Shown: positions 45,301 to 53,895 of the stretch, in pieces
Numbering within the stretch: position 1 is the first letter of the stretch
How the letters are laid out: the number at the start of each line of letters is the position of its first letter
Assembly: GCA_035772405.1 (NCBI GenBank)
Contig: JAYKKM010000044.1
Location: 1,332,001 to 1,396,000, forward strand
Reading direction: 5' to 3'
Length of the DNA stretch: 64,000 nucleotides
From: Chrysogorgia sp. JL179-B06
Lineage: Eukaryota > Cnidaria > Anthozoa > Scleralcyonacea > Chrysogorgiidae
Program-made: the position numbers and the translations under genes
The notes under the pieces: model-generated
The model's database searches: none
What the model was told of the DNA's origin: nothing
The model's input: the letters and a program-made list of their open reading frames with translations, nothing else

Positions 45301-47181
45301 TGTTAAACACAAGCTGAAAAAGATAATATTGCGGTAGTGCAGTGTAGTCTAAAGTTAGCTTCAGTATATTTCTCCGCTCACGTTTTGCCACAAGTATGAC
45401 TTTACTGTATTGCCATTAAAATACGCTTCGCTTTTCGGTTGTTCCCAAATGGAACAGTTTCGCTTTTCTTCACTTGAAACATCAGCTGGCATTGTTTATA
45501 TTTAGTGGTTTCATCAACATGTTCATGTTAGTGTTGGAGAACAACCAGCCCGCACCGAAAACACTGACCGTGCTTCATCGTTTGCAAGTCTTAAAGGCAA
45601 CCACATTGAAAGCGGACTGTTGCTCTGATCTCTTAGAAAACAGACCGCCAAAAAAGGATAAGAAGAGGGCAAACTACATCGCAAAAGACGATAACAAGTA
45701 AACAGAATGGTATTGTCCATTGAAATTTCAATGTTTTCGAACGCTATGTGGTGGATTCGATGTTTTAACAAACAGTTTCATTGTTTGCCTTATTGTTTTC
45801 AAAAGCTATCTTCAAACATATGGTAAGAGACGACCGCAGTTGGCAACAAATTAGAGCTGCCTTGCTCGTGCGTCGGCAAGTTCACACTCCGTCTTCGACA
45901 CGCCAGTCTCTCGAGTTCACGATTTCGGCGCGGCCGACTTCGATTATATCGGAGCACATCATTGCGATAATCTATGGTTTGACGCATCGAGTTGTGAAAG
46001 CCACCTGCCTAAATCTTTGTTCCAGTCACACCGGCTGAAAAATCATTTCGATACCACCTGAACTGTAAGATTTTGCATTAGAATAGAGTGCATAGTTGGA
46101 ACGAAAAGACGAAACGGCATGATAAAAAACAAGCACGACGAATCGGGTGTGCTGTTGTCGCAAAAAACTCGACCAGAAACCGTTTGTTGTTCACGTGGAG
46201 TTAAAGTTGCCCCATTCTTCTATACTTCACAGTACAACTACTCAAAATAGTCAAAGTACAATGATTCTGGTTGTCATGTAGCAATTTTGACACGCCGTGC
46301 AGTAAGGATTAAAGATTCAAATGTAAACATGGAAAACAATGAAACATGCTATATTTGATTGCTCGCAAATAATACAAAGTGAGACCTGAAACAAACCAGG
46401 TCGCTTTTGCTCGCTAGTGTCCGCAATCGAGTTCAACTGACGACCCCTAAACGCGTCGATACCAAGTCGAGATTTACATCGATTAAGTAATTTAAGTCTA
46501 AATTCCCTTGTCAATCCAATGAACGTCGCCCAGAGCGAACAAATGCGATAGGAAAAGGGTGTTTAACTTGATCAAGTACATTTACCACACACTGTGCAGG
46601 TTTCAGATGATATCTACATCATCTTTGTATTGCAGTAATCACATGTAAATCGTTCCCATTTCTGAACAGTGGGTTCTTTTGTGGGCATACCTGCGGACAC
46701 AAGTCAGTCGACTAAAGCTCTCAAAGTGTTTGTTTTAAATGCTCGGTATCCCACCGAGATTTAAAGAGCAGTAAAAGGTCTTCGGATGTGTAAAGGATCC
46801 GGTACCGCCGCTGACTAGGCGTTTAAGCAAAACCCCGCAATTTACACACTGTGACTGTTTCAGTTTTGTTTCTATAATCCTAGTCGAGTCGGTGTGTGCT
46901 TTGGTAAACCCAGCTCTCTATTTCGTATACGCTCTATACATACCTCCTCCGTTTTTGTAACACAAATATGGAAACCGCCAAACGTTGCCTAACCCGACGG
47001 CGAATCCGATGGTCGCGAGTAGAAACTGTAGTTTGTTATCCCAGGTAGCGCGAGCTGTCTTCTCAGGCTCCAGCGACGGCTTGCGGCCGTCCTCATGAGT
47101 GATCGGCAACGATTGAGAATGCGAGGAACTCGGACCGCCCTCGTCGACGTGGCCCGAGATCGCGTCCGTTTCGGTTAACAT
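27065..47181 (-). CDS. SLC6-family amino-acid transporter, nine exons, complete
   Basis: A sodium-coupled plasma-membrane transporter of 650 residues; sequence is closest in character to the SLC6A15-A20 group (B0AT/NTT4 type), which moves neutral amino acids or proline. Nine exons, all with GT-AG borders and compatible phase, sum to 1953 nt. Seen: TM1 [16 protein letters not shown] (59-74) with the unwound sodium-site segment; TM3 tyrosines Y140-Y141; EL2 with C165/C186 and glycosylation sites N172, N176, N202; TM6 [11 protein letters not shown] followed by ASYN in exon 4; TM8 [12 protein letters not shown] then [16 protein letters not shown] in exon 6; YGYER at the exon 7/8 junction. The C-terminus ESFV fits a class I PDZ ligand. 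Substrate is inferred from family only. Introns hold two LINE fragments and many foldbacks. Confidence 0.93.
27566..27640 (-). mobile_element. tRNA-derived SINE head fragment
   Basis: The minus strand carries ACACATGTCTATAAGCTGGG and the box-B-like GGTTCAAATCC, nearly identical to the complete SINE at 61095-61361. The A box is lost. It lies in intron 8 of the SLC6 gene. Confidence 0.6.
28016..28175 (-). CDS. SLC6 transporter exon 8
   Basis: Residues 505-558. Acceptor TTGGTTTAG before CTTCAGCG, donor GAAAC then GTAAG. Encodes [17 protein letters not shown] and TM11. Phase 2 entry, phase 0 exit. Confidence 0.9.
28245..28292 (-). ncRNA. Hammerhead-ribozyme-like motif with intact CTGATGA and GAAAC
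   Basis: Minus strand: TACT, CTGATGA (28283-28277), an extra A, stem GGGC-TCC-GCTC, GAAAC (28264-28260), GTC, AGTA. The TACT and AGTA segments can pair as stem I, and GTC is a legal cleavage triplet; stem III is minimal, as in Penelope-element and retrozyme hammerheads. The extra A before stem II departs from the canonical core, so activity is uncertain. Sits in SLC6 intron 7. Confidence 0.45.
28355..28684. mobile_element. TTAA-flanked foldback MITE (SLC6 intron 7)
   Basis: TTAA then AGTGCCTATAACGTC at the left; GACGTTATATGCACT then TTAA at the right. The arms are nearly full-length complements (for example GACGGAAATGACGTCAAAT), with about 40 bp in the middle. TTAA duplication and no coding content suggest a piggyBac-type non-autonomous element. 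Confidence 0.85.
29607..29766 (-). CDS. SLC6 transporter exon 7
   Basis: Residues 452-504 with split codons at both ends. Acceptor TTCGTGTAG before GAGGAATA; donor GAACG then GTACGT. Encodes [10 protein letters not shown] and [20 protein letters not shown] (TM9-TM10), ending VSWIYGYE. Confidence 0.9.
29805..30296. mobile_element. Foldback MITE, right end TTAA (SLC6 intron 6)
   Basis: Right end reads GGCACT then TTAA, the same terminal sequence as the element at 28355-28684; the left end lacks the terminal 10 bp. Inverted arms include GAAGTTACTTTATCAT and CATGCATGTGTGACGAAAT complements. Confidence 0.65.
30646..31687. mobile_element. hAT-type relic with CAGTGGCGTA ends and a nested foldback
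   Basis: Begins CAGTGGCGTAGCC and ends TACGCCACTG, but no clear 8-bp target duplication is seen. A nested palindrome at about 30687-30862 has arms CGCGGATTTAGAAGTTAGTC and complement. A 20-bp minisatellite fills the right part. Confidence 0.6.
31491..31685. repeat. 20-bp minisatellite, about nine units
   Basis: Unit close to AGCGTAGTGTAACGTCTTAC; variants change one to three bases. The last unit runs into the TACGCCACTG end of the enclosing hAT-type relic. Confidence 0.85.
32168..32369 (-). CDS. SLC6 transporter exon 6
   Basis: Residues 385-451 plus one base. Acceptor CGTTTTCAG before GCAGCCTTG; donor TATCAG then GTGTGTG. Encodes TM8 ([34 protein letters not shown]) and DLKKF. Confidence 0.92.
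32429..32934. mobile_element. TTAA-flanked foldback MITE (SLC6 intron 5)
   Basis: TTAA then AGGGAAATGGCAATAAAAA at the left; complementary end GCCATTTCTCT then TTAA at the right. Inner inverted segments include TTGAAAGAACTTTTAAAATG. No coding content. Confidence 0.82.
33290..33630. mobile_element. Foldback MITE (SLC6 intron 5)
   Basis: Inverted segments CTTGGGAGGGAGGTGTGG and complement, and TTTGGTTGTGGCTCTT and complement, frame a CCTAACTCTAACCCC stretch related to the 22.9-kb minisatellite. Reiterated AAAAAGTCGCTAAATT follows on the right. Confidence 0.7.
33767..33875 (-). CDS. SLC6 transporter exon 5
   Basis: Residues 348-384 (first codon split, CG then G). Acceptor CGTTTTTAG before GGCAACAC; donor AAGCAG then GTACGG. 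Encodes the extracellular segment [12 protein letters not shown] with two NST glycosylation sites and CDFDKFLKQ. Confidence 0.88.
34105..34165 (+). ncRNA. Hammerhead-like motif
   Basis: CTGATGA (34119-34125), AG, a 5-bp stem ACACT-ATATTGG-AGTGT, G, then GAAAC (34146-34150) and GTT. ACCC just before the core can pair with GGGT after GTT as stem I. Extra bases flank stem II, so it is a looser match than a canonical hammerhead. It sits in SLC6 intron 4, on the strand opposite the gene. Confidence 0.35.
34521..35025. mobile_element. hAT-type MITE, copy 1 (SLC6 intron 4)
   Basis: Ends CACTGATCTC and GAGATCAATG, flanked by TACCCAAC (34513-34520) and TATCCAAC (35026-35033), an 8-bp target duplication with one change. 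Near-identical in layout to the copies at 39506 and 59541. No open frame. Confidence 0.88.
35207..35415 (-). CDS. SLC6 transporter exon 4
   Basis: Residues 279-347 plus two bases. Acceptor CATCTTAG before TGGGATAAAC; donor ATTCCG then GTGAGT. Encodes [17 protein letters not shown] and AFASYN (TM6) and the start of TM7. Confidence 0.92.
35430..35960. mobile_element. Foldback MITE (SLC6 intron 3)
   Basis: Outer arms contain AATCCAAAATACGAGTCAA and its near complement around 35925-35943; an inner hairpin at about 35580-35705 pairs TTATTTACC, GAAATATTTC and GGTCTCAAAAA with their complements. Confidence 0.65.
36063..36173 (-). CDS. SLC6 transporter exon 3
   Basis: Residues 242-278, exactly 37 codons, phase 0 at both ends. 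Acceptor TTCATTGAAG before GTGGTGTATTTTACG; donor CCTCAG then GTAACA. Encodes [20 protein letters not shown] (TM5). Its acceptor and first codons are reiterated upstream (36174-36480). Confidence 0.9.
36174..36480. repeat. Tandem copies of the exon 3 acceptor junction
   Basis: At least three partial copies (starts near 36183, 36237 and 36404) repeat the minus-strand junction AAGGTGGTGTATTTTACGG joined to an AT-rich spacer, with a further eroded copy near 36440-36478. A foldback of about 120 bp (arms 36284-36338 and 36355-36402) interrupts the array. Confidence 0.8.
36642..37640 (-). pseudogene. 5'-truncated CR1/L2-type LINE, RT C-terminal part
   Basis: The minus strand encodes, in three broken frames, a reverse-transcriptase remnant with the catalytic YADDT (near 37590-37600) and then the conserved tail [18 protein letters not shown] and AAKLWNSLP, ending YLFTKYF. 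A (TAA)n tail lies at 36642-36661 beyond the stop. The 5' side is cut at about 37640, where SINE-tail-like sequence (AAAATGTATATATTCCAACA) begins. Not functional. Lies in SLC6 intron 2. Confidence 0.88.
37765..38285. mobile_element. TTAA-flanked foldback MITE (SLC6 intron 2)
   Basis: TTAA then AGGGATGCTCC; right end GGAGTGTCCCT then TTAA. Arms of about 125 bp pair ACTTTAGTTTATTTCCAAAG and neighbours with their complements. Confidence 0.86.
38554..39038 (-). CDS. SLC6 transporter exon 2
   Basis: Residues 80-241 (first codon split). Acceptor TTTGCATAG before GGGCCTTTC; donor GGGAAAG then GTATTTG. Encodes TM2 ([20 protein letters not shown]), [13 protein letters not shown]3, the glycosylated EL2 and TM4. 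Confidence 0.94.
39345..39440. repeat. Short hairpin with TTAAGTCTCGACTTAA-type centre
   Basis: ATTACAAAATATTTAAGTC and its reverse complement, extended outward by CCAATTGGATT-like matches. Confidence 0.7.
39506..40012. mobile_element. hAT-type MITE, copy 2 (SLC6 intron 1)
   Basis: Ends CACTGATCTC and GAGATCAGTG with a perfect 8-bp target duplication AGTCCAAA (39498-39505, 40013-40020). Same internal sequence and orientation as copy 1. Confidence 0.92.
40150..40755 (+). pseudogene. Truncated CR1/L2-type LINE with (ATT)n tail
   Basis: Frame 40170-40523 reads [26 protein letters not shown] and LHWIPVQQR; a frame change near 40520 continues as [16 protein letters not shown]. It ends with GCGCTATATAAATAAAG and (TTA)n at 40728-40755, a usual CR1/L2 3' end. 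Only the last part of the RT ORF is present. Confidence 0.88.
43340..43490. mobile_element. Palindromic MITE
   Basis: CGTGTTTCATCAGGGG and CCCCTGATGAAACAC face each other, with CTCGGGCTACGCCCTCGG at the centre. A related palindrome is at 49340-49492. Confidence 0.75.
43695..43850 (+). mobile_element. tRNA-derived SINE (family A)
   Basis: The head has an A-box-like TAGCTCAGTGG and B-box-like GGTTCAATTCC but no complete anticodon arm, so it is not a tRNA gene. The body reads GAAGTTGCATTTTTAGCAAC, then TCCCGGTTTGGTCTTAAAA and a CCTTCACCAT end. The tail also occurs at 14135-14195 and 37640-37705, and a split inverted copy is at 59429-60060. Confidence 0.65.
46944..47181 (-). CDS. SLC6 transporter exon 1 (start codon)
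   Basis: Residues 1-79 plus one base. The ATG at 47181 is preceded six bases upstream by an in-frame TAG, which fixes the start unless an upstream exon is spliced in. Donor GGAGGAG then GTATGT. An acidic, Ser/Pro-rich 45-residue N-terminus precedes TM1. A different frame is open upstream (47182-47413). Confidence 0.9.
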
Positions 47182-47413
47182 CCTCTAGGCCGGCTTCGCT
47201 TTGGCTGTTAAACTCGAAAATCGACTTCGATGTGCAGTTTCGGGGTGAGGTAACTTCCTTCGCGAAGTCACGGGTTAGCAGAGGCGCAGCCTGTGTGTGT
47301 CCCGCGATGGGCGTGTTGCTGCAGAGAGAGGGCTCCACTCCGGCTTGCTTCTCGTCGGCGTAACACTCGTCTTCACCAAACCACTTGCTGCACTTGTCAT
47401 CTTTCGGTCCCAA
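47093..47413 (-). other. Overlapping upstream open frame of the SLC6 gene
   Basis: A 106-codon frame beginning MGPKDDKCSKWFGEDE runs over the transporter start codon in another frame and stops inside exon 1. Its composition is coding-like. A possible acceptor (TTTGTACACAG) lies just upstream. It may be an upstream ORF, 5' UTR by chance, or an N-terminus put out of frame by an indel. Confidence 0.3.
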
Positions 47414-48135
47414 CGTTCTTCGTATTTCCTGTGTACAAACAATGGCGCAGCTTGATGCTCAGGAAGTACGCACGGCGACGAATAGAAAATGACTTGACTC
47501 AATGAAGCATCGTCTTCACGCCTCTTATCAACACCCGGTCAGCTTTATTTATCTCGAAGTCTGTCCTAGAACGGGTCGGCTGTTAATTACTGGAGTTTTC
47601 GATTTCACCTGTGCATAAGTGATTTCGATACCGCCCCCGAGTTTGACGAGACCACGCCTGACTCCCGTTCGTTTTACAACGCCAGTGTTAGCGACAAATC
47701 CACCCGCGATAACTCCTGATTGCCAAACCAACACTTCAGCACAAGTCTTCTTGTTGAGATGCTGTCCAAATAATCCAAGCCACAGGACACCTGCCAGATT
47801 CTGCCAGCTATACTACGAGAGTTGATTAAATTATGCATACATCAATTCGTAATTAATTTCACACAAGAATTACGAATACCGGCAAACTGCCGTCGATATA
47901 AGTTCTGCCTCCCACGTTTACTACGCAAAAAGAGTAAAAGCATACACATGTAGACTTATAACATGCGCAAATGCATGGTGCGCAGGAGTTTCGAACTTCG
48001 GCACAGCCTGAGAAGTCAGTCAAATATTAGCATATTCATTCTGTCAATTCTTTGTATTTGATTCAATGTTGACTTGACAATTCCCAAGACAACGGACGTA
48101 AAAACCCATGTCCAAATGTGTTATATATGTGTGAT

Positions 48136-48570
48136 ACACTGCTGTATATAGTGAATATGTGGGCCGGAGAGCTTGTAGTAGACAGACGATACGTGGACGA
48201 TCGTCAAGCTCAATATCCTCATGAGAAAAATATTTCTGAGTCCCGTACAGGAATCGAACCCGTAACCTTCTGATTGCCGGTGAGACGGCGCTCTTACCAT
48301 TGAGCTAACGAGATTCAAATGGAGAGCGAAGGTTACTGCCTATGCGGCAGTCACTATGTATCAATATTATACTTGAATACACTGTTTTAGTGAATGGGGG
48401 AGAGCTTGGAGTAGACAGACGATACATGGACGATAGTCAAGCTCATATGCTCAGAAAAATGATTCTGAGCCCCGGACAGGAATCGAACCTCGTGTAACCA
48501 TGTTAAAAAATATTTTATCGTCTGTCTTCTCCAAGCTCTCCCACATTCACTACAGCAGTGTAATCACTAT
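48136..48570 (-). mobile_element. Two tandem tRNA-derived SINE copies (family B)
   Basis: Copy 1 carries on the minus strand GTTAGCTCAATGG and GGTTCGATTCC inside a tRNA-like 48242-48315 segment with D- and T-arms but an irregular anticodon arm. Copy 2 (about 48385-48500) keeps only the B-box part. Both share GTAGACAGACGATAC and TCAAGCTCA. An inverted piece follows at about 48505-48570. Confidence 0.6.
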
Positions 48571-49339
48571 AGTTATAACCCTTTTATAGAAGCGGATGCC
48601 TAAGGTTCAAAGGTGTACGCTTAATATAGGAGTTCGCTGTACTATGACTATATGTACTATGTGTAACGTGAACTAGAGATTGTGTTGAGATTGCAGAGGA
48701 ATTGCTAATTCCCCGTACACCTGCTGCAAATCGTTGTAGCATTTTAAATATTTTATTCGCCGCAAAAGGCAAAGTGTTGCAACATCAGTTGTCAGATCAT
48801 GGTCGTTATACATTAGAACGTAGTTTTCGGTTCAAATAGAATTAGAGAAACTGGAAACATATGATGAATTTGAATGATAAACTGAACATACAACGGTAAC
48901 TAATAAACGCAAAGGGACCTGCCATGACCTTCATATCAAACCGCACAGTGTTTACAGCAAAACAAGTAAACTAAAATGATTTGTTTTCCTTCTAACTTGG
49001 AAACAAGATAACAAATGAGTGACTTAAAAAAGTTACACAATGTTACCGCAAAAACAGAATTTCGTTAAAATACGTCCAAAAATGGCATATATGCATCAGT
49101 TTTGTTGCGGCAACGTTTTGCATTAAAATCGTCGTTACAGCAACAAAATTCCGTTAAAAATCGTCCAAAAATGGAATGTTACAAGTATCCATATTGTTGC
49201 GGCAAAATTTTGAGTTAACAATTGTCGTTAAAAATGTATATATTGATGATTGATTTTGCGTCAAAATCATCGTTACCGCAACAAAATTTCGTTAAAAAAT
49301 CGTCCAAAAATGGCATGTTACAAGCATGACCACTGATGT

Positions 49340-49492
49340 TATATATGAACAACTCGAGCTCGTGTTTCACCGGGATATCCAAACACGAGAAAACAATGTA
49401 TGAAAACACGAGCGCGAAGCGCGAGTGTTTTTGTTAATTGTTTTCGAGTGTTTGGATATCCCGGTGAAACACGAGCTCGAGTTGTTCATATA
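49340..49492. mobile_element. Palindromic MITE
   Basis: Arms start TATATGAACAACTCGAGCTC and contain GTGTTTCACCGGGATATCC with exact complements; the centre is GAGCGCGAAGCGCG. Confidence 0.85.
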
Positions 49493-49619
49493 GCATCTCA
49501 ATTGAACACAATAGTAATTAGTTATAATTTAAATTGCAGTTTACAATTGTTGCTCTGAAGTGTGTATTGCATTAATTTGGTCTTCGTATTTGAAGATTAT
49601 TTGCATGCGTAATTAAGAT

Positions 49620-49680
49620 ATTAGATGAACAACGTTGTTCATCTAATTAAGATATTAGATGAACAACGTTGTTCATCTGA
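49620..49680. repeat. Duplicated 26-bp palindrome
   Basis: TTAGATGAACAACGTTGTTC followed by ATCTAA occurs twice in tandem (about 49629 and 49660), each self-complementary. Confidence 0.85.
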
Positions 49681-49794
49681 AATCCAGGTCACGCGTATTG
49701 TGTTGGCATGGTTCACCGGGGTATCCAACCGCAATCACCTGATTAATTCGCCTACTCTTATTGGTTAATTAACTCATGAATTATTCATGAATTT

Positions 49795-50125
49795 GAGATC
49801 TCTAAATAAAGACTGGATCGAGCAACTATTGTTCAGAAATGAATGGTCCCTTAGCAATGGTCGCCGTTGGCTCTAATTATCCAGTGAGAGAAGCCTGATA
49901 TGAGACATCAAATTAGGTTGAAGATTTTATGCATTTAATGTTAACAAAGAAACTATATTGGCCAGACACTAAACCTATTTTGCTAGCGTCACAGTTTGAT
50001 TTGCTTGCAAACTTGGAGTTTCTAATGATCTCTCGTTAATTTACATTATGCAAATATGCAGGCTTCAAAATCAGCTCATCAGATACAATAGAAAGCTCGA
50101 TCCAGTCTTTATTTAGAGATCAGTG
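49795..50125. mobile_element. hAT-type MITE, copy 3, internally deleted
   Basis: About 331 bp, inverted in orientation to copies 1 and 2, lacking their middle 170 bp. The right end GAGATCAGTG is intact; the left end is eroded and no target duplication is clear. Confidence 0.8.
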
Positions 50126-50550
50126 AGCATGACGTCCACCCGTATGAAACCGCAATCACGCAGCGGTTTCTCTAGTTATGTCAACCGCACGACGCGGCAT
50201 CCGACTACTGCGCAGCCAGAATAAGAGCAGGCGGTTACGGTTATTTTACTGTCATCCCTTTCGTAATGACGGTTTCATTCCCCATGTGCTGCCCAACCCA
50301 GGGCATTTTGCCTCCATTTATAGACCAGAGGGGATATATCATCCCGAGGGGTAATATTTCGACGAATTTGCCGAGCGGAGGGTCTATAAATTATATATTA
50401 TACAGAAAGAATCTTGCATACTGTCTTGAAACGTCTTGTTGACCCTCCATTGTTGACAGGCTCGTCTTGGTTTACGCGCGTTTTATTTGGTTTTCGCGCG
50501 TGGTATTTGGTTTCGCGCGTGGTACACGAACTCGAATATCCCCTTCGGGT

Positions 50551-50795
50551 GGAGGCTATTTCAGATACGGTAGAGCACCTAGTCACCAGGACTTTGGTGG
50601 TTGTTTATATAACATATATGCTTCGTTCTTTAAAAACCAGATTCAGAAAAGCAGGGTTGTTAAAAGCATGCAGGGTTATTACTGAATCGAAACAGAAATT
50701 TAAAGAACGAAGCATATATGTTATATAAACAAATCACCAAAGTCCTGGTGACTAGGTGCTCAGCTGCATCCGTATCTGAAATAGCCTCCACTATT
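50551..50795. mobile_element. Foldback MITE
   Basis: Arms pair TTTCAGATACGGTAGAGCAC, CACCAGGACTTTGGTG and AACATATATGCTTCGTTCTT with their complements around a centre of about 60 bp. Confidence 0.8.
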
Positions 50796-52234
50796 GACTG
50801 GTCACGTGGTACAAATCTAGGTCTCTGATTGGACAATTTATAGTTGAAGTATAATATTGTATGTTTCCCGCAACTTGTCTTGCAAGTTGCGAAACAAGCT
50901 TGCACGAACCATCGCACAGTGTAACATTATCCCCTCGCAAGCGATCCATTTATATATATATATATATATATAGTAGGACCAACTCCTTATAAGGAAGAAA
51001 AAAGTCGTTTTGGATGATCCGTTTTAATCGGACAATATTTGAGCAGAAACGCCAGCTGCCATTGGCGATTTGTGATCTGACGAACTACATAATTAAGAGG
51101 TTTTTACGAAGGGTATACACGTTTGCGTATATAATAGATACGTATGCTATGTGTTTAGACTCGCTAATTCCAAATCTGTTTTCAGAATTGAAAATGGTTA
51201 AATATTGATCGAGATAGTAACGTTCAAAGTATATGACGAAGCCGGCTGGCTGATTGCCGACTAATTTCTAAGTACATAAACCGTTTTTACGAAGGGTATG
51301 CACGTTTTCGGTAGAAAAGGCGAGCGAGGGGATAATTGCGAATTCATATTTCTAGTTATTATATTATTATTACAAAATTGTGTGTTCCGCGTGGGGGTTT
51401 TTCAACACACACTTACAATGTTTATATAAAAGGATAAAAAATAAACTAAGTTAAAATACATTAGAATACGGATTAAAAGGTTAAATAATTAAATAGTCTG
51501 CTAACCAAAATACTATATCAATCACAAAATTGCACGGATCTTTCATAATTATAGTTAGGGCTTTCTTGGACATGATCTATTTTGTTTCACATAAGTTTGA
51601 CAGCTCCAAGTCCTTACCGCGGTGGAAAAGACGAATCATTTAAGATATCGCGATTGCGTGCAGACGATCATGTGTCTCCGATCGTTTACATAATTTCCTG
51701 CAAAGATACGCAGGTGCTAGGCCCGGTTTACAGATTTATATGTCATCAAGGCATCGCTGTATAATAATTTATATGTATAATATATTTTTTCTAATGTAAG
51801 AAACTTTTTTCTCTCAAAAAAAAAATTACTTATTTCAAGAAAATAAAATCTTAATTGACAATTCATTTAAGATTACTATATCTCTTAAACCAACCAAATA
51901 AAAATATTTTTGCTGACATTTTACACAAAAAGTTTCAAAAACCATGATATTAAATGCAAAATGAAACTAGACGTGTTTTTAATAGCTTGGTTGCGAAAGT
52001 CTACTTGTCGTTTCCCATCAATGACATAGTATCATCCACATAAATCTATGTGGCACACCTGAGTGTGGTAGGTCATTCACATACATACATACAGAATAAC
52101 AACGGTGATAATAATGGTACCTTGTGGTACACCATGTGTGATACTTAGAGATACTGCTGACCCAATACCGGGACGACCTGATGTCTGTCGGATAAGGACT
52201 GTTAAAGTGGTTATCCGATGAAAAAATCGTCTAT

Positions 52235-52910
52235 CGCATTGTGATTTTATCTAAAAGTACTTTCAAAATGAGACAGAGTGCATGCTTTCGCGGTTTCTCA
52301 ATACCTCATCTCGTTCCAGAGATATTCAGGTTTTTTGAAACATGCAAATTAGATATCTATAACGTAATGGCCTCATATAGACTAAATAAAATTTACAAAA
52401 TGATGCATGTTTCTGCAAATAACAGATAGAAAGTGTTGAAACTTTAATTTGCAAATGCATGCCAATGAGGAAAGTACACACCACTGTATTGTTGTCCGAC
52501 CCCTTCACCGTGTGTAAAAGAAAATTTGTTTATTTCCCCTCTATCAAACAATGTTTCCTGCAGTGCATATATTTGAAGATTCTTACACATGTAGATTATA
52601 TTTTGGAGGTTTAAATCATCTTATTCTTTAAGAAAGATTTTAGTTTTTAAATAAAAAACTCCTATTTCCCAGTGGTCGGTGTGTACTTTCCTCAAAGGCA
52701 TATACGTGTGCAAAGTTATAGTCGGCAACACTTGCTATCTGTTATTTGCAGAAATATACATCATTTTGTGAATTTTATTTTGTCTATGTGAAGCCATGAC
52801 ATAGATATCTAATTTGCATTGTTTCAAAAAACCTGAATATCTCTGAAACGAGATGAGGTATTGAGAAACCCCGATTTTCATTTTGAAAGTGCTTTTAGAT
52901 AAAATCAAAA
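52235..52910. mobile_element. Large foldback MITE, about 680 bp
   Basis: Left-arm segments GATTTTATCTAAAAGTACTT, CAATACCTCATCTCGTT and CAAATAACAGATAG have complements at the right. The centre is AT-rich and non-coding. Confidence 0.78.
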
Positions 52911-53099
52911 TTGGACAGAGACCCGAATATTTTCTCTATATTTTAATATAGAGAATATTTTCCGGGGGATGCCCCGCACCACACCCCTCCCTAGGTATTT
53001 TTACTTCACAGAAAGTTGACTGAAAAGAAATCCTAGATCCGGCTTTGTGAAGATCCTCCTCCATGTATTTAATATAGCTCTTTCGCGACGTCATTGATA

Positions 53100-53515
53100 C
53101 GACAAGTAGACATTGGTATATCAATATAGAACCTATAGATGCTATAGAAACTATAGAACATAGATGCTCTAGAACATACTGTATGGATGGTATAAAACCT
53201 ATAGATGTTATATAAACTATAGATGCTATAAAACCTATAGATGCTATAGAACATATAGAATATAGATGCTATAAAACCTATATATGTTATAGAACCTATA
53301 GATGCTATAGAAACAGATGCTATATAGAGACTATAGAACCTATAGATGCTATAGCGTCTATATACGTTGCGTGGTTTTGAGTAGAACGAAGCAAAAACAT
53401 TGACAAATATTGTTTCATTCAATAGCGATATGTTTCTATAGCATCTATAGGTTCTATAACATCTATAGGTTTTACAGCATCTATATGTTCCAGAGCATCT
53501 ATAGGCTTATATATA
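53100..53515. repeat. Degenerate ATAGATGCTATAG array, direct then inverted
   Basis: Units close to GAACCTATAGATGCTATA repeat through 53125-53360; after about 70 bp of other sequence the same unit recurs in the opposite orientation (GCATCTATAGGTTCTATA) at 53435-53512. Tyr/Ser/Ile-rich frames over it are not genes. Confidence 0.75.
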
Positions 53516-53764
53516 GTTATAAAGACATATAGACACACCCATATTTGAGGACATGCATACATAGAGAAAGAGCCGGTTAATTGCTGCCTCCCCTCAGAGA
53601 GGCAGCACACTATTATTGACGATCCTGTGTTAACTCGTGCCCAGTCCTTTTTCCGAGCTATGTATAGCTGACAAGATCTCGATTTATAGTTTGTTTGCTA
53701 TATGAACTCGAAAATTACTCAAGTGCGCATGTTCCGCTACCACGCCATCTCTCTCTCTCTCTCT

Positions 53765-53895
53765 TGATGAAGATGAGAATATTTTGAAAAAAAAAATGAA
53801 ATTAATGAAAATGTTTAAAAAAAATTGTAAACATGAATTATTAAAAAATAAAAAAAAAATAAAATAAAAGTGAAAAGTAGAAAAAAAAAGTTGGA
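53765..53895. repeat. A-rich low-complexity tract
   Basis: About 130 bp made mostly of A with TGAAAATG interruptions, preceded by a (CT)n run at 53748-53764. Confidence 0.8.

Larger units (their letters stand above)
40756..46943. other. SLC6 intron 1 (remaining part), repeats only
   Basis: No supported exon. It holds a foldback at about 41160-41310 (CGTTCTTAACCCCGCTT and near complement), a TA/TG-rich microsatellite at 41640-41745, a relic with C-runs between 42235 and 42625, a foldback with CACTCGAAAACAA-type arms at 43340-43490, and a SINE at 43695. GC rises near 45840-45960 with no identifiable product. Confidence 0.5.

Noticed and set aside
45474..45701. Small frame with a signal-peptide-like start
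   Set aside because: No processing motifs or domain, and it lies inside an SLC6 intron.
48240..48318. Possible tRNA gene on the minus strand
   Set aside because: Acceptor, D and T arms are plausible, but the anticodon stem-loop is irregular and the unit is repeated with a SINE body.
48584..48772. Minus-strand frame with mitochondrial-presequence look (MLQRFAAGVRGISNSS)
   Set aside because: Too short, no donor or downstream exon found; may be chance.
53069..53422. Tyr/Ser/Ile-rich repeat protein
   Set aside because: Translation of the ATAGATGCTATAG array; no start context or conservation.
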